A DNA stretch of 11,946 nt from Bolinopsis microptera (Eukaryota > Ctenophora > Tentaculata > Lobata > Bolinopsidae), in contig NW_026971976.1 of the NCBI RefSeq assembly GCF_026151205.1, positions 1 through 11,946 on the forward strand. The letters are read 5' to 3'. This document shows, one piece after another, positions 1 to 8,352 of this stretch. A program made the translations under genes and the position numbers. The notes under the pieces were generated by a model. It saw only the letters and a program-made list of their open reading frames with translations, searched no databases and was not told where the DNA came from. Position 1 is the first letter of the stretch. Each line of letters starts with the position of its first letter.

Positions 1-34
1 TTTTTGGGCGGGGGGAGGGGGGGGGGGGGGGGGG
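1..34. repeat. G-homopolymer tract at window edge
   Basis: The window opens with a T run, then G tracts broken only by single C and A bases, ending in an uninterrupted run of 18 G (17-34). It could form a G-quadruplex. A similar G/C run ends the foldback-like element at 5366-7603, so this may be the end of another mobile element lying outside the window. That link is inference only; the DNA after it shows no clear match to the foldback arms. Confidence 0.7.
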
Positions 35-1464
35 TGTCAATTAGTTGCATTTTAGTCTTGGTTAGGAACGTAAACTATTATAGTTGCCTTCAGAAAAATG
101 CCCCCCTCCCATGCGGCACAGGAAACAACTCATTGAACGGTTATCACATGTCTTCACTGTGCAACTGGCAAAGGAGCTCATAACACCATTACTTTAACTA
201 AATTAATCTAACTATGGGGTCGACTGGTGACTTGTAATCTCACACGAAAAGATTAAAACGCTTTAAATTTTAGGAGGTGATTTGAGTTTTACAGTGGTGT
301 TATGCTCATGCAACTTAAACAGTAAAAATTTCAATCAGAAGAGCAATTAGAAATAAACAACATGGAATAATTTGTAAATAGGCGACAAAGATTAACATTC
401 TACGGTTTATGTGTACCACGTTATTATTTCCACTAACGTATCACGTATGTCATATAATTGTTATAATAAGTGGGATGCAAAGGCGATTTAAGACTATTGG
501 ACTAAAGTCACGACGAAATACCATTCAATTTAATGAAACTGTCTCGATTTAACCACAGCGAGATTTACTCAAAAGATGATTCAATTTAATTGGAAAACAA
601 TATCATAGAAAGGATGACCTAGCTTCATAGGTTACGGAGACACCAAAACTTTTTGTCGGATTGTTAAATAGTATACTTTCAGGATCGCTGATCGTATATA
701 GAGCTAATAATATTATTAGTAAGAGTGGAGTTATGCAGATATGTTTTACTTAAAGTTAAAGACAATACAAATAACTTGAGGAATGGTACTTGTTCAACTT
801 GTCTTTTGCTGCGCTTGGCTACTTTTCCAGTTTACCCGGAACTTAATTACCAATATTTACAGTAATAATAACCAGCCATAGTCCATGGAAAGTTTGAACT
901 CTATATTTTCCAAATAAAGTGCCCCCTAAACGGAGTAAGTTAATAGCGGAAATGTTCTGCAATAACATTCACTAGAACCAAAGATAATTGTGTTTTTATC
1001 TTGATTCTTCTGAAACAATTGAAATGGTATGTGGAATAGCAACAGAAAGTGAACGAAAAGATAGTGAAATACGTATCAAACAACACTTTTAAAAACTGCT
1101 AAAGAATGGAAGTGCAATCCTGTGCGGTAAGGAGATGGTTGTGAATAGTGAAAGGCAAAAGAATCAGACAAAACAAATTGCAATGTTCGAGCATTTTTGA
1201 TACTAGAAACATATATCGTTATGTTCTTAACAAACAATTGTGGTGGTGTGGTTGTGCGTGGGATGATTACTTGTGCAAATGGAAACTTGTTCAGGCATGC
1301 TAGCACTGATTCCAATCATTGTAGCAAAAATATGAAGTTAACTTGATTGTACTGGCAAATAATCTAACTACGATTGGATGATTAAAACTAATTATAACAC
1401 TACAAATCTATTAAATTTATTGAGGACGTTACAGAAGAAATTGATTTAATGCAGATTGCAGTCC
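35..1464. other. AT-rich stretch without a recognisable gene
   Basis: No convincing coding region was found on either strand. Open frames are short and lack recognisable domains; the longest minus-strand one (1076-1315) has no splice or composition support. The stretch holds a perfect 16-bp AT-rich palindrome at 704-719 (CTAATAATATTATTAG) and otherwise looks like intergenic or intronic DNA. Confidence 0.5.
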
Positions 1465-1545
1465 GAGAAGTCCTATCTCTCCTCGCGTCCTGAAATGGCA
1501 TTTCTGAGAAACACCATCTTAAGACGCGAGGAGAAACGGTTTCTC
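1465..1545. repeat. Imperfect hairpin with GC-rich 11-bp stem
   Basis: CTCCTCGCGTC at 1479-1489 is perfectly complementary to GACGCGAGGAG at 1523-1533. The 33-nt interior folds further (ATGG..TTTC against GAAA..CCAT, closing on TGA). GAGAA at 1465-1469 can pair with TTCTC at 1541-1545 after an internal loop. The stem is strikingly GC-rich for this AT-rich neighbourhood. It could be a small RNA precursor-like hairpin or the remnant of a miniature inverted-repeat element; the sequence does not decide between them. Confidence 0.55.
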
Positions 1546-3202
1546 TTGTCTCATATATTTCAACGAAATACTATTACTAACTTAGATTATGTAATTAAAA
1601 TTTGATAGTTGTAATTTTCTTCGAAAATTATTCGCTTTTAAAAAGAAACAAAAATATAGTGATATTACCCGATATTACCTATTGATTTGCGTAGAAACCT
1701 GAAACTCAGCCCCATGAGGTCAGAGGAAACGCAAAAATTTACCATATTTCAATTTATTGCCCTTAAATTATTCAACAAGCAAGTTATGAATAAGATAAAT
1801 TCTATTTCTCATAGGGTTATATTCGAGCTGGGGTTACCCAAAACTCAAAGGCGGATGTAACATGAAAATAAAATAAAACAAATTCATAGGTCTCATACGT
1901 TGAATGTTTTTGAGTTGCAGGTCATTGGCAAAAAAAGCTGGAGTTTGTACATTGTGTACTAAAGTAGAACTGGCGAAACTGTTCATTCACTCAATCTGAT
2001 CTCCTCCTCAAAATAATTCGGACTTGCACTTTTCTCAAATCAAGTTCGTCCAACAACCAGTTACCAGAACTAAATAGAAACTGAACAAAGATCAAGCAAC
2101 AGCCAAAACTGCAAAGCATCTAGTTATCTGCAGTCTGCAGGCCAAACCATCAGTTAAAACTTGAACTTATCATTTGCCCGCTTAGTATCAGTACTAAAGC
2201 TAACGACTCCAGTAAGTTACTATACTAATTAACAGTTTAAACGATTTTAGAAATTAGAGAACTCTTTTAGTATCCAAACTGGTTCCCCTCATTGAGCTGC
2301 ATTTTGGAATAATGAGTATTATACTTATACTTACAGTTAGGAGTAGGCATGCAACATGTCTAACAAACTAATTAAGTTCTCCGCTTTTGGGTTTATTTTG
2401 TGAAGTGATAAGAAATAAAAGTTCAAACTGTTCATAAAACGACCCATTATAATTTAAGAATAAGGTTGTTATAGGAACAGGAAAATAAAATGTTAAATTT
2501 GACGGCCTCATGTGGTTTAGCGACAAGATTGTGTTATATGTGTAAATCACATCACGCCCTCGACCCTAATAGATTTGTTTTGTGCTATTACAAACATTCG
2601 GGATATTAGATGATTCAGAAAATGGGTTGAGTAATGAGTCTTGACAGGAAAAAGTCATGAAATCACTACAAATCGTAGAATTTCATAACTCCTCCGTTAT
2701 TTATAATCGGGGCGGGAGGTTTTTGGCCAGAAGTCACCGGTTTAATAAAAATGGAAAATCTTAAAATGTAGGCCATTTCAAAGTGAACAAAGTTCAACTT
2801 TGATGCAGTATATATAATTCTCCTATTTATATGTGATAGCTAACTAAGAGTATAAATTAAAAGCCAGACATATTATATGATTCCTATGAGTATGAATTAT
2901 TCATTTCTTAGTCCTACAATTCAAACGAAATGATTTACATTTCAAAGCGATTCTTAAAACTCAAAACTAACCTCTTCAAACTTACCAAAGTTTTTAATTT
3001 TGAATTCTGTTAGTTAATTATTGCAGTGTGCGTAAAATAAATAAGCCTAATTTGTAGATACCTTTCTCAAAATTATCTTTTGAAAACCCAAAAACTCGAT
3101 CACCAAATCACTGGATTATTACTATTAGTTATTACAAACAAACACAAAACACAAAACACACATAGCTGATAGTCCCCTAGCTGTCTTCTAAACTCCTCAG
3201 CT
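1546..3202. other. AT-rich stretch without a recognisable gene
   Basis: No domain-bearing frame, RNA gene or mobile-element terminus is visible on either strand. The short minus-strand frame at 2368-2550 is AT-rich and looks random. A small CA/AAC-rich simple stretch lies near 3135-3165. The simplest reading is intergenic or intronic DNA. Confidence 0.45.
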
Positions 3203-3460
3203 TCACATCTTGGAGCTGGAGAAGGGGAACACAGTTTTAGCTCTTCTAGCAGCGTTGAGGTCGTGCCTCTCGTTGACAATGGAGGTCTGGAGGTTGAGGT
3301 GAGTGGTGGCGGATGTGAAGTTCGTGTTGGATCCTCTCAGTTGGCGTTCTGAAGTATTGTAAGCTGGTTTAAATTGGGCATTGATATGGGCGAAAAGTCG
3401 GCGAAACGTCCCTCCAGGCTCTTGTAATTTGTTTATTGCATTATTTGCAATTAATATTAA
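3203..3460 (-). CDS. Unrecognised open frame, possible 3' exon or repeat fragment
   Basis: On the minus strand a frame stays open for 85 codons and ends at a TGA (3203-3205). There is no in-frame methionine near its beginning, so it could only be a terminal exon or a fragment. The readable part starts around QEPGGTFRRLFAHIN and ends in RRAKTVFPFSSSKM, rich in Arg, Asn, Ser and Thr. I do not recognise the family. The DNA here is clearly GC-richer than its flanks, which favours a coding or repeat-derived origin but also makes chance open frames likelier; a plus-strand frame is also open for about 65 codons. The possible acceptor near 3421 (ACAAG) lacks a pyrimidine tract. The plus strand at 3391-3410 carries CGAAAAGTCG followed by GCGAAACGTC, a type of motif seen in some retroelement ends, so a repeat fragment is the main alternative. 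Confidence 0.25.
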   Translation of the reverse strand, partial: LILIANNAINKLQEPGGTFRRLFAHINAQFKPAYNTSERQLRGSNTNFTSATTHLNLQTSIVNERHDLNAARRAKTVFPFSSSKM

Positions 3461-3673
3461 TTATCGAGTTATCATTGGTAGATATATCATATGATGATGT
3501 GTAATTGATATGTTAATGCGGGGAAATTTCGTCTGCAAACGGAAAATGAAAGCCAGTGACGACCCTTGTAGTTCAATTCAGTATAGACATAGTCACGAAG
3601 TCTAAAAGAAGTATAATTTTGTATTAGAGCATTAAATTCCAATTAATTGACTTAAAAAATGCTTCAGCTGTCC

Positions 3674-3886
3674 CTAACCTCGAACAGTAGTAGTCCTGAA
3701 GTCGTTCCTTTTGGACTGAACAAAAAGGTTGAAGAGGTTGGAGGAAAAAGTGCTCTCCCTTCTGCAACTCTTATTTTTAGTAGATATTTTCTTGGCAGCT
3801 CGACTACCTTTCGAATCTGATCCTCCATTTTCCGGCTTGTTCAGAGATCCAACCTTATCCTCGGTGGTATCCTTTAAAAAGGTTAT
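3674..3886 (-). pseudogene. Possible inverted N-terminal piece of LINE ORF1
   Basis: A minus-strand frame is open for about 70 codons and ends at TAG (3674-3676). It lacks a start codon and reads as charged, low-complexity protein with stretches such as DKVGSLNKPENGGSDSKGS and AAKKISTKNKS. That Lys/Ser/Gly/Glu-rich make-up resembles the disordered N-terminus common in LINE ORF1 proteins, and it lies immediately upstream of ORF1 (3905) but in opposite orientation. An inverted 5' end, as produced by twin priming during LINE integration, would explain this. The plus strand also has an open frame here, from ATG at 3659 to a stop near 3821, so the assignment is weak. Confidence 0.22.
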
Positions 3887-3904
3887 ATTAAAGACTTAAA
3901 GAGG

Positions 3905-4477
3905 ATGACATTAACGACACCAATTGGTGATATTATTAAATCGTCAGTCGGAGAGTCTGTCAAGGCTGAATTCCAATCCTTCAGCTCGGTATTACAGGCG
4001 AATTGTCCAGAATCTCAGAAGCCTGTCAGTTCTGAAATGATCAAGAAAGCTGTGAAAACTGTGGTACAGGAGGAAGACCGAAACAAAAATCTGATGATTT
4101 TTGGTTTATCGGAGCAGGACAATGAGGAGCTCAGCACCGTGGTCAGTGAAGTGTTCTTAGCAATCGGAGAGAAACCCAGAATCGAAGCTAGTAGAGTCGG
4201 AAAGCTCAAACCTGGCAAGGCTGTGAGACCAGTTAAAGTGACTGCGGCAAGTGCAACAATTGTTAATCAGATTCTCGCTAAATCGAGAAACCTGCGAACA
4301 ACGGAAAAGTTTAAAACTGTTTTTATCAGCCCAGATCGATCTCCAGAACAGAGAGCCAAACAAAGAGAACTCGTCAGGGACATGAAAAGACTGGTAACTG
4401 AGCAGCCTGATAAGCTACACTTTATCAGAAACGGTGCTATAAAGAGTACTGATAAGACTAATAAGACTGCAGAATGA
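3905..4477 (+). CDS. Non-LTR retrotransposon ORF1 protein, RRM-like
   Basis: The frame encodes 190 residues. In LINEs of this general kind (CR1/L2-like clades), ORF1 is an RNA-binding chaperone that packages the element RNA into a ribonucleoprotein; that role is family knowledge. Seen here: an N-terminal 55 residues of low complexity; then RNKNLMIFGLSE (about residues 58-70), the first beta-strand of the RRM-like core; then ASRVGKLKPGKAVRPVKV, where VRPVKV is a characteristic strand; LAKSRNLR; TVFISPDRSPEQRAKQREL, the recurrent 'SPDRSPEQR' turn before a long helix; and LHFIRNGAIKS near the C-terminus. The ATG at 3905 is the first after an in-frame stop and gives the longest product. Full-length relatives usually carry a longer N-terminus, so this copy may be 5'-truncated or rearranged. 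No ORF2 (endonuclease/reverse transcriptase) follows; the element is cut at 4509 by a transposon insertion. Confidence 0.8.
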   Translation: MTLTTPIGDIIKSSVGESVKAEFQSFSSVLQANCPESQKPVSSEMIKKAVKTVVQEEDRNKNLMIFGLSEQDNEELSTVVSEVFLAIGEKPRIEASRVGKLKPGKAVRPVKVTAASATIVNQILAKSRNLRTTEKFKTVFISPDRSPEQRAKQRELVRDMKRLVTEQPDKLHFIRNGAIKSTDKTNKTAE

Positions 4478-4509
4478 GCTTGTGTGTTTTTAATAATTGA
4501 TTATTATTA
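3905..4509 (+). mobile_element. LINE fragment, interrupted downstream of ORF1
   Basis: This segment includes ORF1 and its short 3' flank. It ends where the GGGCAATTCC terminus of a DNA transposon begins at 4510. The same LINE, or its flank, should resume at 8372 after the duplicated ATTA. The expected ORF2 is not visible in 8372-8829, so this copy is incomplete in this window and presumably not mobile. The left boundary is uncertain and may lie upstream of 3905. Confidence 0.6.
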
Positions 4510-4524
4510 GGGCAATTCCACCGT
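4510..4524 (+). repeat. Left terminal inverted repeat of outer transposon
   Basis: GGGCAATTCCACCGT matches the reverse complement of 8353-8367 at 14 of 15 positions. The two sides diverge after this, so the TIR is short. Confidence 0.7.
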
Positions 4525-4908
4525 GACGGACACCACGATTTTGCTGTTTTTTAAACTTCAAACGAATGTTGTACTCGAGATGTTGTTTATTTATCAGTTC
4601 CAACTGTTTATTAGTCCACATTTAACCTTTCTACAGGTTGTGTGAAAATTTCAGACCCCTACCATTATTACTTTCTGAGATAGCACCCCTGTGACGGACG
4701 CGACTTAAATATGACACTTTTTTTGGGTGTCTACTCAGATGGTACCCAAATTTATCTCAAAAAGTTATCTATTGTCTCTAATTTGGAATTACAATGATAG
4801 AAGAAGGTTTAGGGATTTCTAAGATGCCATTTTCTTGGAGATTGCTCAATTTTTGTTTGCATGGCGCCATTTTCAAATTGTGACAGACGCGACTGTGACG
4901 GACACACG
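4523..4908 (+). repeat. Left subterminal GTGACGGACGCGAC-like repeats
   Basis: Four copies of a 14-bp motif lie in the same orientation: 4523-4536 (GTGACGGACACCAC), 4691-4704 (GTGACGGACGCGAC), 4880-4893 (GTGACAGACGCGAC) and 4895-4908 (GTGACGGACACACG). In many DNA transposons subterminal repeats of this size are transposase-binding sites; that function is inferred here. The first copy overlaps the end of the TIR. Confidence 0.7.
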
Positions 4909-5358
4909 TTTTTTTTTCAATTTTTCCAAATCTTCCACTTGACACTTTTATCTTGTTCAGTGACATCTACTCTGTATTCATGCCAATTTTTAGGCCTCAA
5001 ATACCCCCAAGAGGTCTGCAATAGCCAAAATTGTCCATTTTGGGCATACGCTAGGGTATCAGTCTAGGGGCATCAATTATTTCTCTACTTGAACAAATTT
5101 ATAACTCTGGTGAAACATTCATCACTGTTCAATGCATCATACTGTTGAGACCATCTCCTAAAAGTTTCATTAAATTAGTGTTTAAAATGTGGAAGATATT
5201 GAATTTTTACTTCAAAAATATGCGAAAATAGGGTAAAGTCCATTTTTTGTGCCTTTTACCTCTGAAAAAGTTGTAAGCAAAAAAAAATGGCAAAAACTCA
5301 GTAAATTTAATTATTGAATTGCATATGATGTTATTTGATAGTCTAGTCAACATAGTCA
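4909..5358. other. Left internal part of outer transposon, non-coding
   Basis: AT-rich sequence between the left subterminal repeats and the nested foldback element. No frame with recognisable protein similarity is present; the plus-strand frame at 4861-5067 runs through the 14-bp repeats and looks fortuitous. Confidence 0.5.
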
Positions 5359-5365
5359 ACACAAT
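5359..5365 (+). repeat. Left target-site duplication ACACAAT
   Basis: ACACAAT sits directly before the G-run that starts the foldback-like element. An identical heptamer directly follows the C-run at 7604-7610. Confidence 0.6.
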
Positions 5366-5383
5366 GGGGGGGGGATCATGTTA

Positions 5384-5490
5384 TTTTTTGTCCGTTTTTG
5401 TCCGTTTTTGTCCGTTAATTTTTGTCCGTTTTGAAAATATAGCTGCCAAACGGACAAAAACGGACAAAAACGGACAAAAACGGACAAAAA
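5384..5490. repeat. Left arm: palindromic 10-bp minisatellite hairpin
   Basis: About four GTCCG-containing units with T-rich spacers (5385-5434) are followed by the unpaired core GAAAATATAGCTGCCA and then by four to five CGGACAAAAA units (5451-5490). The two halves are reverse complements, so the whole arm can snap into a stem of roughly 45 bp. One left unit carries an AA interruption (GTTAATTTTTGTCCG). Confidence 0.85.
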
Positions 5491-5809
5491 TTGTAACTTT
5501 TGATTTAAATTTTCTCCACAATTTGTAACAGGCTATCTGCAGAAATGGGTAGCCCGGTTAATGACCATGGTCCTTTCTCAAACTTTTAATCTTCAATTAG
5601 GCACAAAGAATAGTCTACACATTTTTTAATAACATAAAAAGGGATGAAAAGTTTTATTACTGGAGAGTAAAACTTTCTTAAACACAAAGATTCTTGAGCA
5701 CATTTTGAGTCAGACTCAAATGCGCTTAAAAACATTTTAGTATATAACAATAAATTATGTTAACAATAACACCAACAATAATTATAAATTGAACAAATTA
5801 TTGAGAGAT
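5491..5809. other. Unique spacer with two small hairpins
   Basis: No coding frame is visible. Two palindromic structures lie close together: AAAGTTTTA (5648-5656) pairs with TAAAACTTT (5668-5676) around an 11-nt loop; and TTTGAGTC (5704-5711) pairs with GACTCAAA (5713-5720) around a single base, extendable with one bulge and one mismatch out to 5697 and 5726. This is the only non-repetitive part inside the foldback-like element. Confidence 0.5.
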
Positions 5810-7048
5810 GAAAGAGAGGAAAAGGAGGAGGGGGGACTGAGGAGGGGGACTGAGGAGGGAGAGGAGGGGGGCTGAGGAGGAGTGAGACTGAGAAGGAGAA
5901 CTGAGGAGGAGGAATGAATAGGAGGAGGAGAAGAAGGACTCAAGAGGAGGAGGACCCAGGAAAAGGCCCCATGAGGAGGACTGGGGAGGAGGAGGACCGA
6001 TGAGGACTGATGAGGACTGATAAAGAGGACTAAGGACGAGGAGGAGGAGGAGGAGGAGGAGGAGGAGGAGGAGAAGGAGTGAGCAGTGAGGAGGAGGACT
6101 GATGAGGAGAAGGAGGTGTATGATCTGAGGAGGATGAGGAGGAGAAAGGAGATAAAGGATGAGGATAAGGAAGACTGAGGAGGAGGACTGGTGAAGAGGA
6201 CTGATGAGGAGGAGGACTGAGAAGGGGAGGACTTAGGAGGACTGAGGAGGGGAGGACTTAGGAGGAAGAGGAGGATTGAGCAGGAGGAGGACTGAGGAGT
6301 AGAAGGAGGAAGAAGACTGAGGAGGATCAGGAGGACCCAGGAAGAGGAGGAAGAGGAGGAGGACTGAGGAGGAGAAGGAGGACCCAAGAGGAGGAACCAG
6401 GAAGAAGAGGAGGAGGAGGACTGAGAAGGAGGAGTGAGACTGAGAAGGAGAACTGAGGAGGAGGAATGAATAGGAGGAGGAGGAGAAGAAGGACTCAAGA
6501 GGAGGACTGAGGAGGAGGAGGACTAAGGAGAAGGATGAGGAGGAGGACCCAAGAGGAGGAGGACCCAAGAGGAGGAGGACCCAGGAGGAGGACCCAGGAA
6601 AAGGCACCAAAAGGAGGACTGATGAGGAGGATGAGGATGAGGAGGAGGGTGACTGGGGGAGGACTGAGGAGGAGGGTGACTGGGGGAGGACTGAGGAATA
6701 TGAGGAAGACTGAGGAAGAGGAGAAGGACTGAGGAGGAGAAGGACTGAGGAGGATGACTGAGGAGGAGGAGGACTGAGGAGGAGGAGGAGGACTGAATAG
6801 GAGGAGGAGGGGGACTGGGGGAGGACTGAGGAGGAGGAGTACTGACGAAAAGGATGAGGAGGAGGACTGAAGAGAAGGACTGAGGACTGAGGAGGAAGAG
6901 GAGGAGGATGAAGAGGAGGAGGAGGACCCAGGAGGAGGAGGACTGAGGAGGATGATGAAGACTGCAGAGGAGGAGGACTGAGGAGGACTGAGGAGGACTG
7001 AGGAGGATGGCTGAGGAGGATGGCTGAGGAGGAGGAGGAGGAGAAGGT
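5810..7048. repeat. Degenerate GGA-derived purine-rich satellite
   Basis: Roughly 1.2 kb composed of GGA and GAA triplets broken by recurring GACTGA and GACCCA interruptions. Higher-order duplications are visible: about 70 bp beginning AGTGAGACTGAGAAGGAG recurs at 5881-5950 and 6433-6503, and a unit with GGAGGGTGACTGGGGG is tandemly doubled near 6642-6693. Long open frames on both strands here (Glu/Arg/Gly on one, Ser/Leu/Pro on the other) are products of the composition and not genes. Confidence 0.9.
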
Positions 7049-7400
7049 GGAGGAGGAGGAGGAGGAGGAGGAGGAGGAGGAGGAGGAGGAGGAGGAGGAG
7101 GAGGAGGAGGAGGAGGAGGAGGAGGAGGAGGAGGAGGAGGAGGAGGAGGAGGAGGAGGAGGAGGAGGAGGAGGAGGAGGAGGAGGAGGAGGAGGAGGAGG
7201 AGGAGGAGGAGGAGGAGGAGGAGGAGGAGGAGGAGGAGGAGGAGGAGGAGGAGGAGGAGGAGGAGGAGGAGGAGGAGGAGGAGGAGGAGGAGGAGGAGGA
7301 GGAGGAGGAGGAGGAGGAGGAGGAGGAGGAGGAGGAGGAGGAGGAGGAGGAGGAGGAGGAGGAGGAGGAGGAGGAGGAGGAGGAGGAGGAGGAGGAGGAG

Positions 7401-7426
<26 letters not shown>
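7049..7426. repeat. Perfect (GGA)126 microsatellite
   Basis: 378 bp of uninterrupted GGA, 126 units, at the right side of the purine-rich satellite, ending at AGCATCT. The strand is purely purine and mirror-symmetric, a form that can adopt intramolecular triplex (H-DNA). The absence of any interruption suggests recent expansion relative to the degenerate part at its left. Open frames of poly-Glu, poly-Leu and poly-Pro across it are not genes. Confidence 0.95.
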
Positions 7427-7432
<6 letters not shown>

Positions 7433-7453
7433 TAAATGTTATTTCAATTTTTG

Positions 7454-7565
7454 TTATTTTTTGTCCGTTTTTGTCCGTTTTTGTCCGTTTTTGTCCGTTT
7501 TTGTCCGCTTTATTTTTTGTCCGTTTTGAAAATATAGCTGCCAAACGGACAAAAACGAACAAAAA
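7454..7565. repeat. Right arm: palindromic 10-bp minisatellite hairpin
   Basis: Six to seven TTTTTGTCCG-type units (from 7459) lead to the same core, GAAAATATAGCTGCCA at 7527-7542, followed by only two units on the right (CGGAC, then CGAAC). It is an asymmetric version of the hairpin at 5384-5490, with the longer half on its inner side. The core runs in the same genomic direction as in the left arm. Confidence 0.85.
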
Positions 7566-7573
7566 AACATGAG

Positions 7574-7603
7574 CCCCCCCCCCCCCCCCCCCCCCCCCCC
7601 CCC
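7574..7603. repeat. C30 homopolymer at right end of foldback element
   Basis: An uninterrupted run of 30 C lies between CATGAG and the ACACAAT duplication. It mirrors the G9 run at 5366-5374 at the left end. The length difference fits replication slippage, and the true length may also be affected by assembly. Confidence 0.85.
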
Positions 7604-7610
7604 ACACAAT
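7604..7610 (+). repeat. Right target-site duplication ACACAAT
   Basis: ACACAAT follows the terminal C-run and matches 5359-5365 exactly. Bases further out differ (A on the left, C on the right), giving 7 bp. Confidence 0.6.
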
Positions 7611-8352
7611 CCAACCTTATTTGACTTCTATTTGTCTTGGTTTTAGTCAAAATAATGGAAATATGGATAAAAATGGCTAAAAGTGAGCCGTACGCCCATA
7701 TATGGGCATATACAAAATTATACATAACTCGGCCATTTTCTGTCCAATTTTCGATTTGACGACATAGTTTTGTTGAGGACGGTCTCAGCTTTAAGCAAAA
7801 TGCATTTAAAGTCTGTTTAAAGATTTTTTGGAGCATTTTCAAAAAAATGTGACAGACGCGACAAGTTGGGACCCCCCTTCCAAAAATTTTTTCTTAAAAG
7901 ATACAAGCCTGATAATTTCTACGGTACTCCCTTACCTTCAGAAGAGATATGTTACAGTGGTTTTTTTAATATAAATAGCACTATGTGGCTCTGAAAAAAC
8001 TTTTTTGCTTAATTTTGTGACGGACGCGACACCATCTTTGTGGAAATTTTTTAGAAAAAGTGTTTGAGTAACGGTTGTGAAACTTTGCATAGCTCTCATT
8101 CTTATGCCTATGCCTAAGTGTATGAAATTTCATAGAGAAATATTGCTGCATACCCAAACTATGGCCCTTTGAAAATTTGAATGATTTTTTTCATTTCCGA
8201 GTAGTGTTCCTTTGAATGAGAAAAATCAAAAGTTAACGCAATATGAAACAAAAAACTTTTGTTGACCTGTAAGGTTAAGAGTCTAATGAACATATTTTAA
8301 CCAAAATTAGGAGCCTATCTTAACATTTTTCATTTTCACCAAGTGGAACCTT
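7611..8352. other. Right internal part of outer transposon, non-coding
   Basis: AT-rich sequence resuming after the foldback element. It contains the palindrome GCCCATATATGGGC near 7694-7707 and two of the 14-bp subterminal repeats. No transposase fragment was recognised on either strand. Confidence 0.5.
7849..8030 (+). repeat. Right subterminal GTGACGGACGCGAC-like repeats
   Basis: Two copies, 7849-7862 (GTGACAGACGCGAC) and 8017-8030 (GTGACGGACGCGAC), stand in the same orientation as the left group, not inverted. The 4880 and 7849 copies also share the preceding ATTTTCAAA context, suggesting a longer internal duplication. Confidence 0.7.

Larger units (their letters stand above)
5366..7603. 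mobile_element. Foldback-like element nested in the outer transposon
   Basis: The segment is bounded by ACACAAT on both sides (5359-5365 and 7604-7610), a 7-bp candidate target duplication. Its ends mirror each other: G9 then ATCATGTTATTTTTTGTCCG on the left, and CGAACAAAAAAACATGAG then C30 on the right. Next to each end are tandem 10-bp TTTTTGTCCG units folded around a common core (GAAAATATAGCTGCCA). The middle is a purine-rich GGA-derived satellite. No transposase is present. Arms built of short tandem repeats resemble Drosophila foldback (FB) and Galileo elements, and Galileo also makes 7-bp duplications; relationship to those is inference from architecture only. Confidence 0.65.

Noticed and set aside
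1076-1315. 79-aa minus-strand frame
   Set aside because: No domain and no splice or composition support; consistent with chance in this stretch.
3385-3412. Possible hammerhead ribozyme around CGAAAC-GTC
   Set aside because: The invariant CUGANGA block is not present at the expected place (TTGATATGG instead), so a functional core cannot be drawn.
4861-5067. 68-aa plus-strand frame in the outer transposon
   Set aside because: It runs through the 14-bp subterminal motifs and T-rich DNA without any recognisable transposase feature.
5384-5490. Regularly spaced short repeats resembling a CRISPR array
   Set aside because: The units are 10-bp contiguous tandem repeats with no unique spacers, and the context is eukaryotic.
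6495-7607. Very long minus-strand frames encoding poly-Leu, poly-Pro and Ser-rich protein, and a plus-strand poly-Glu frame
   Set aside because: They are translations of the GGA satellite, which has no stop codon in any frame. No domain, start context or splice signal supports a gene.
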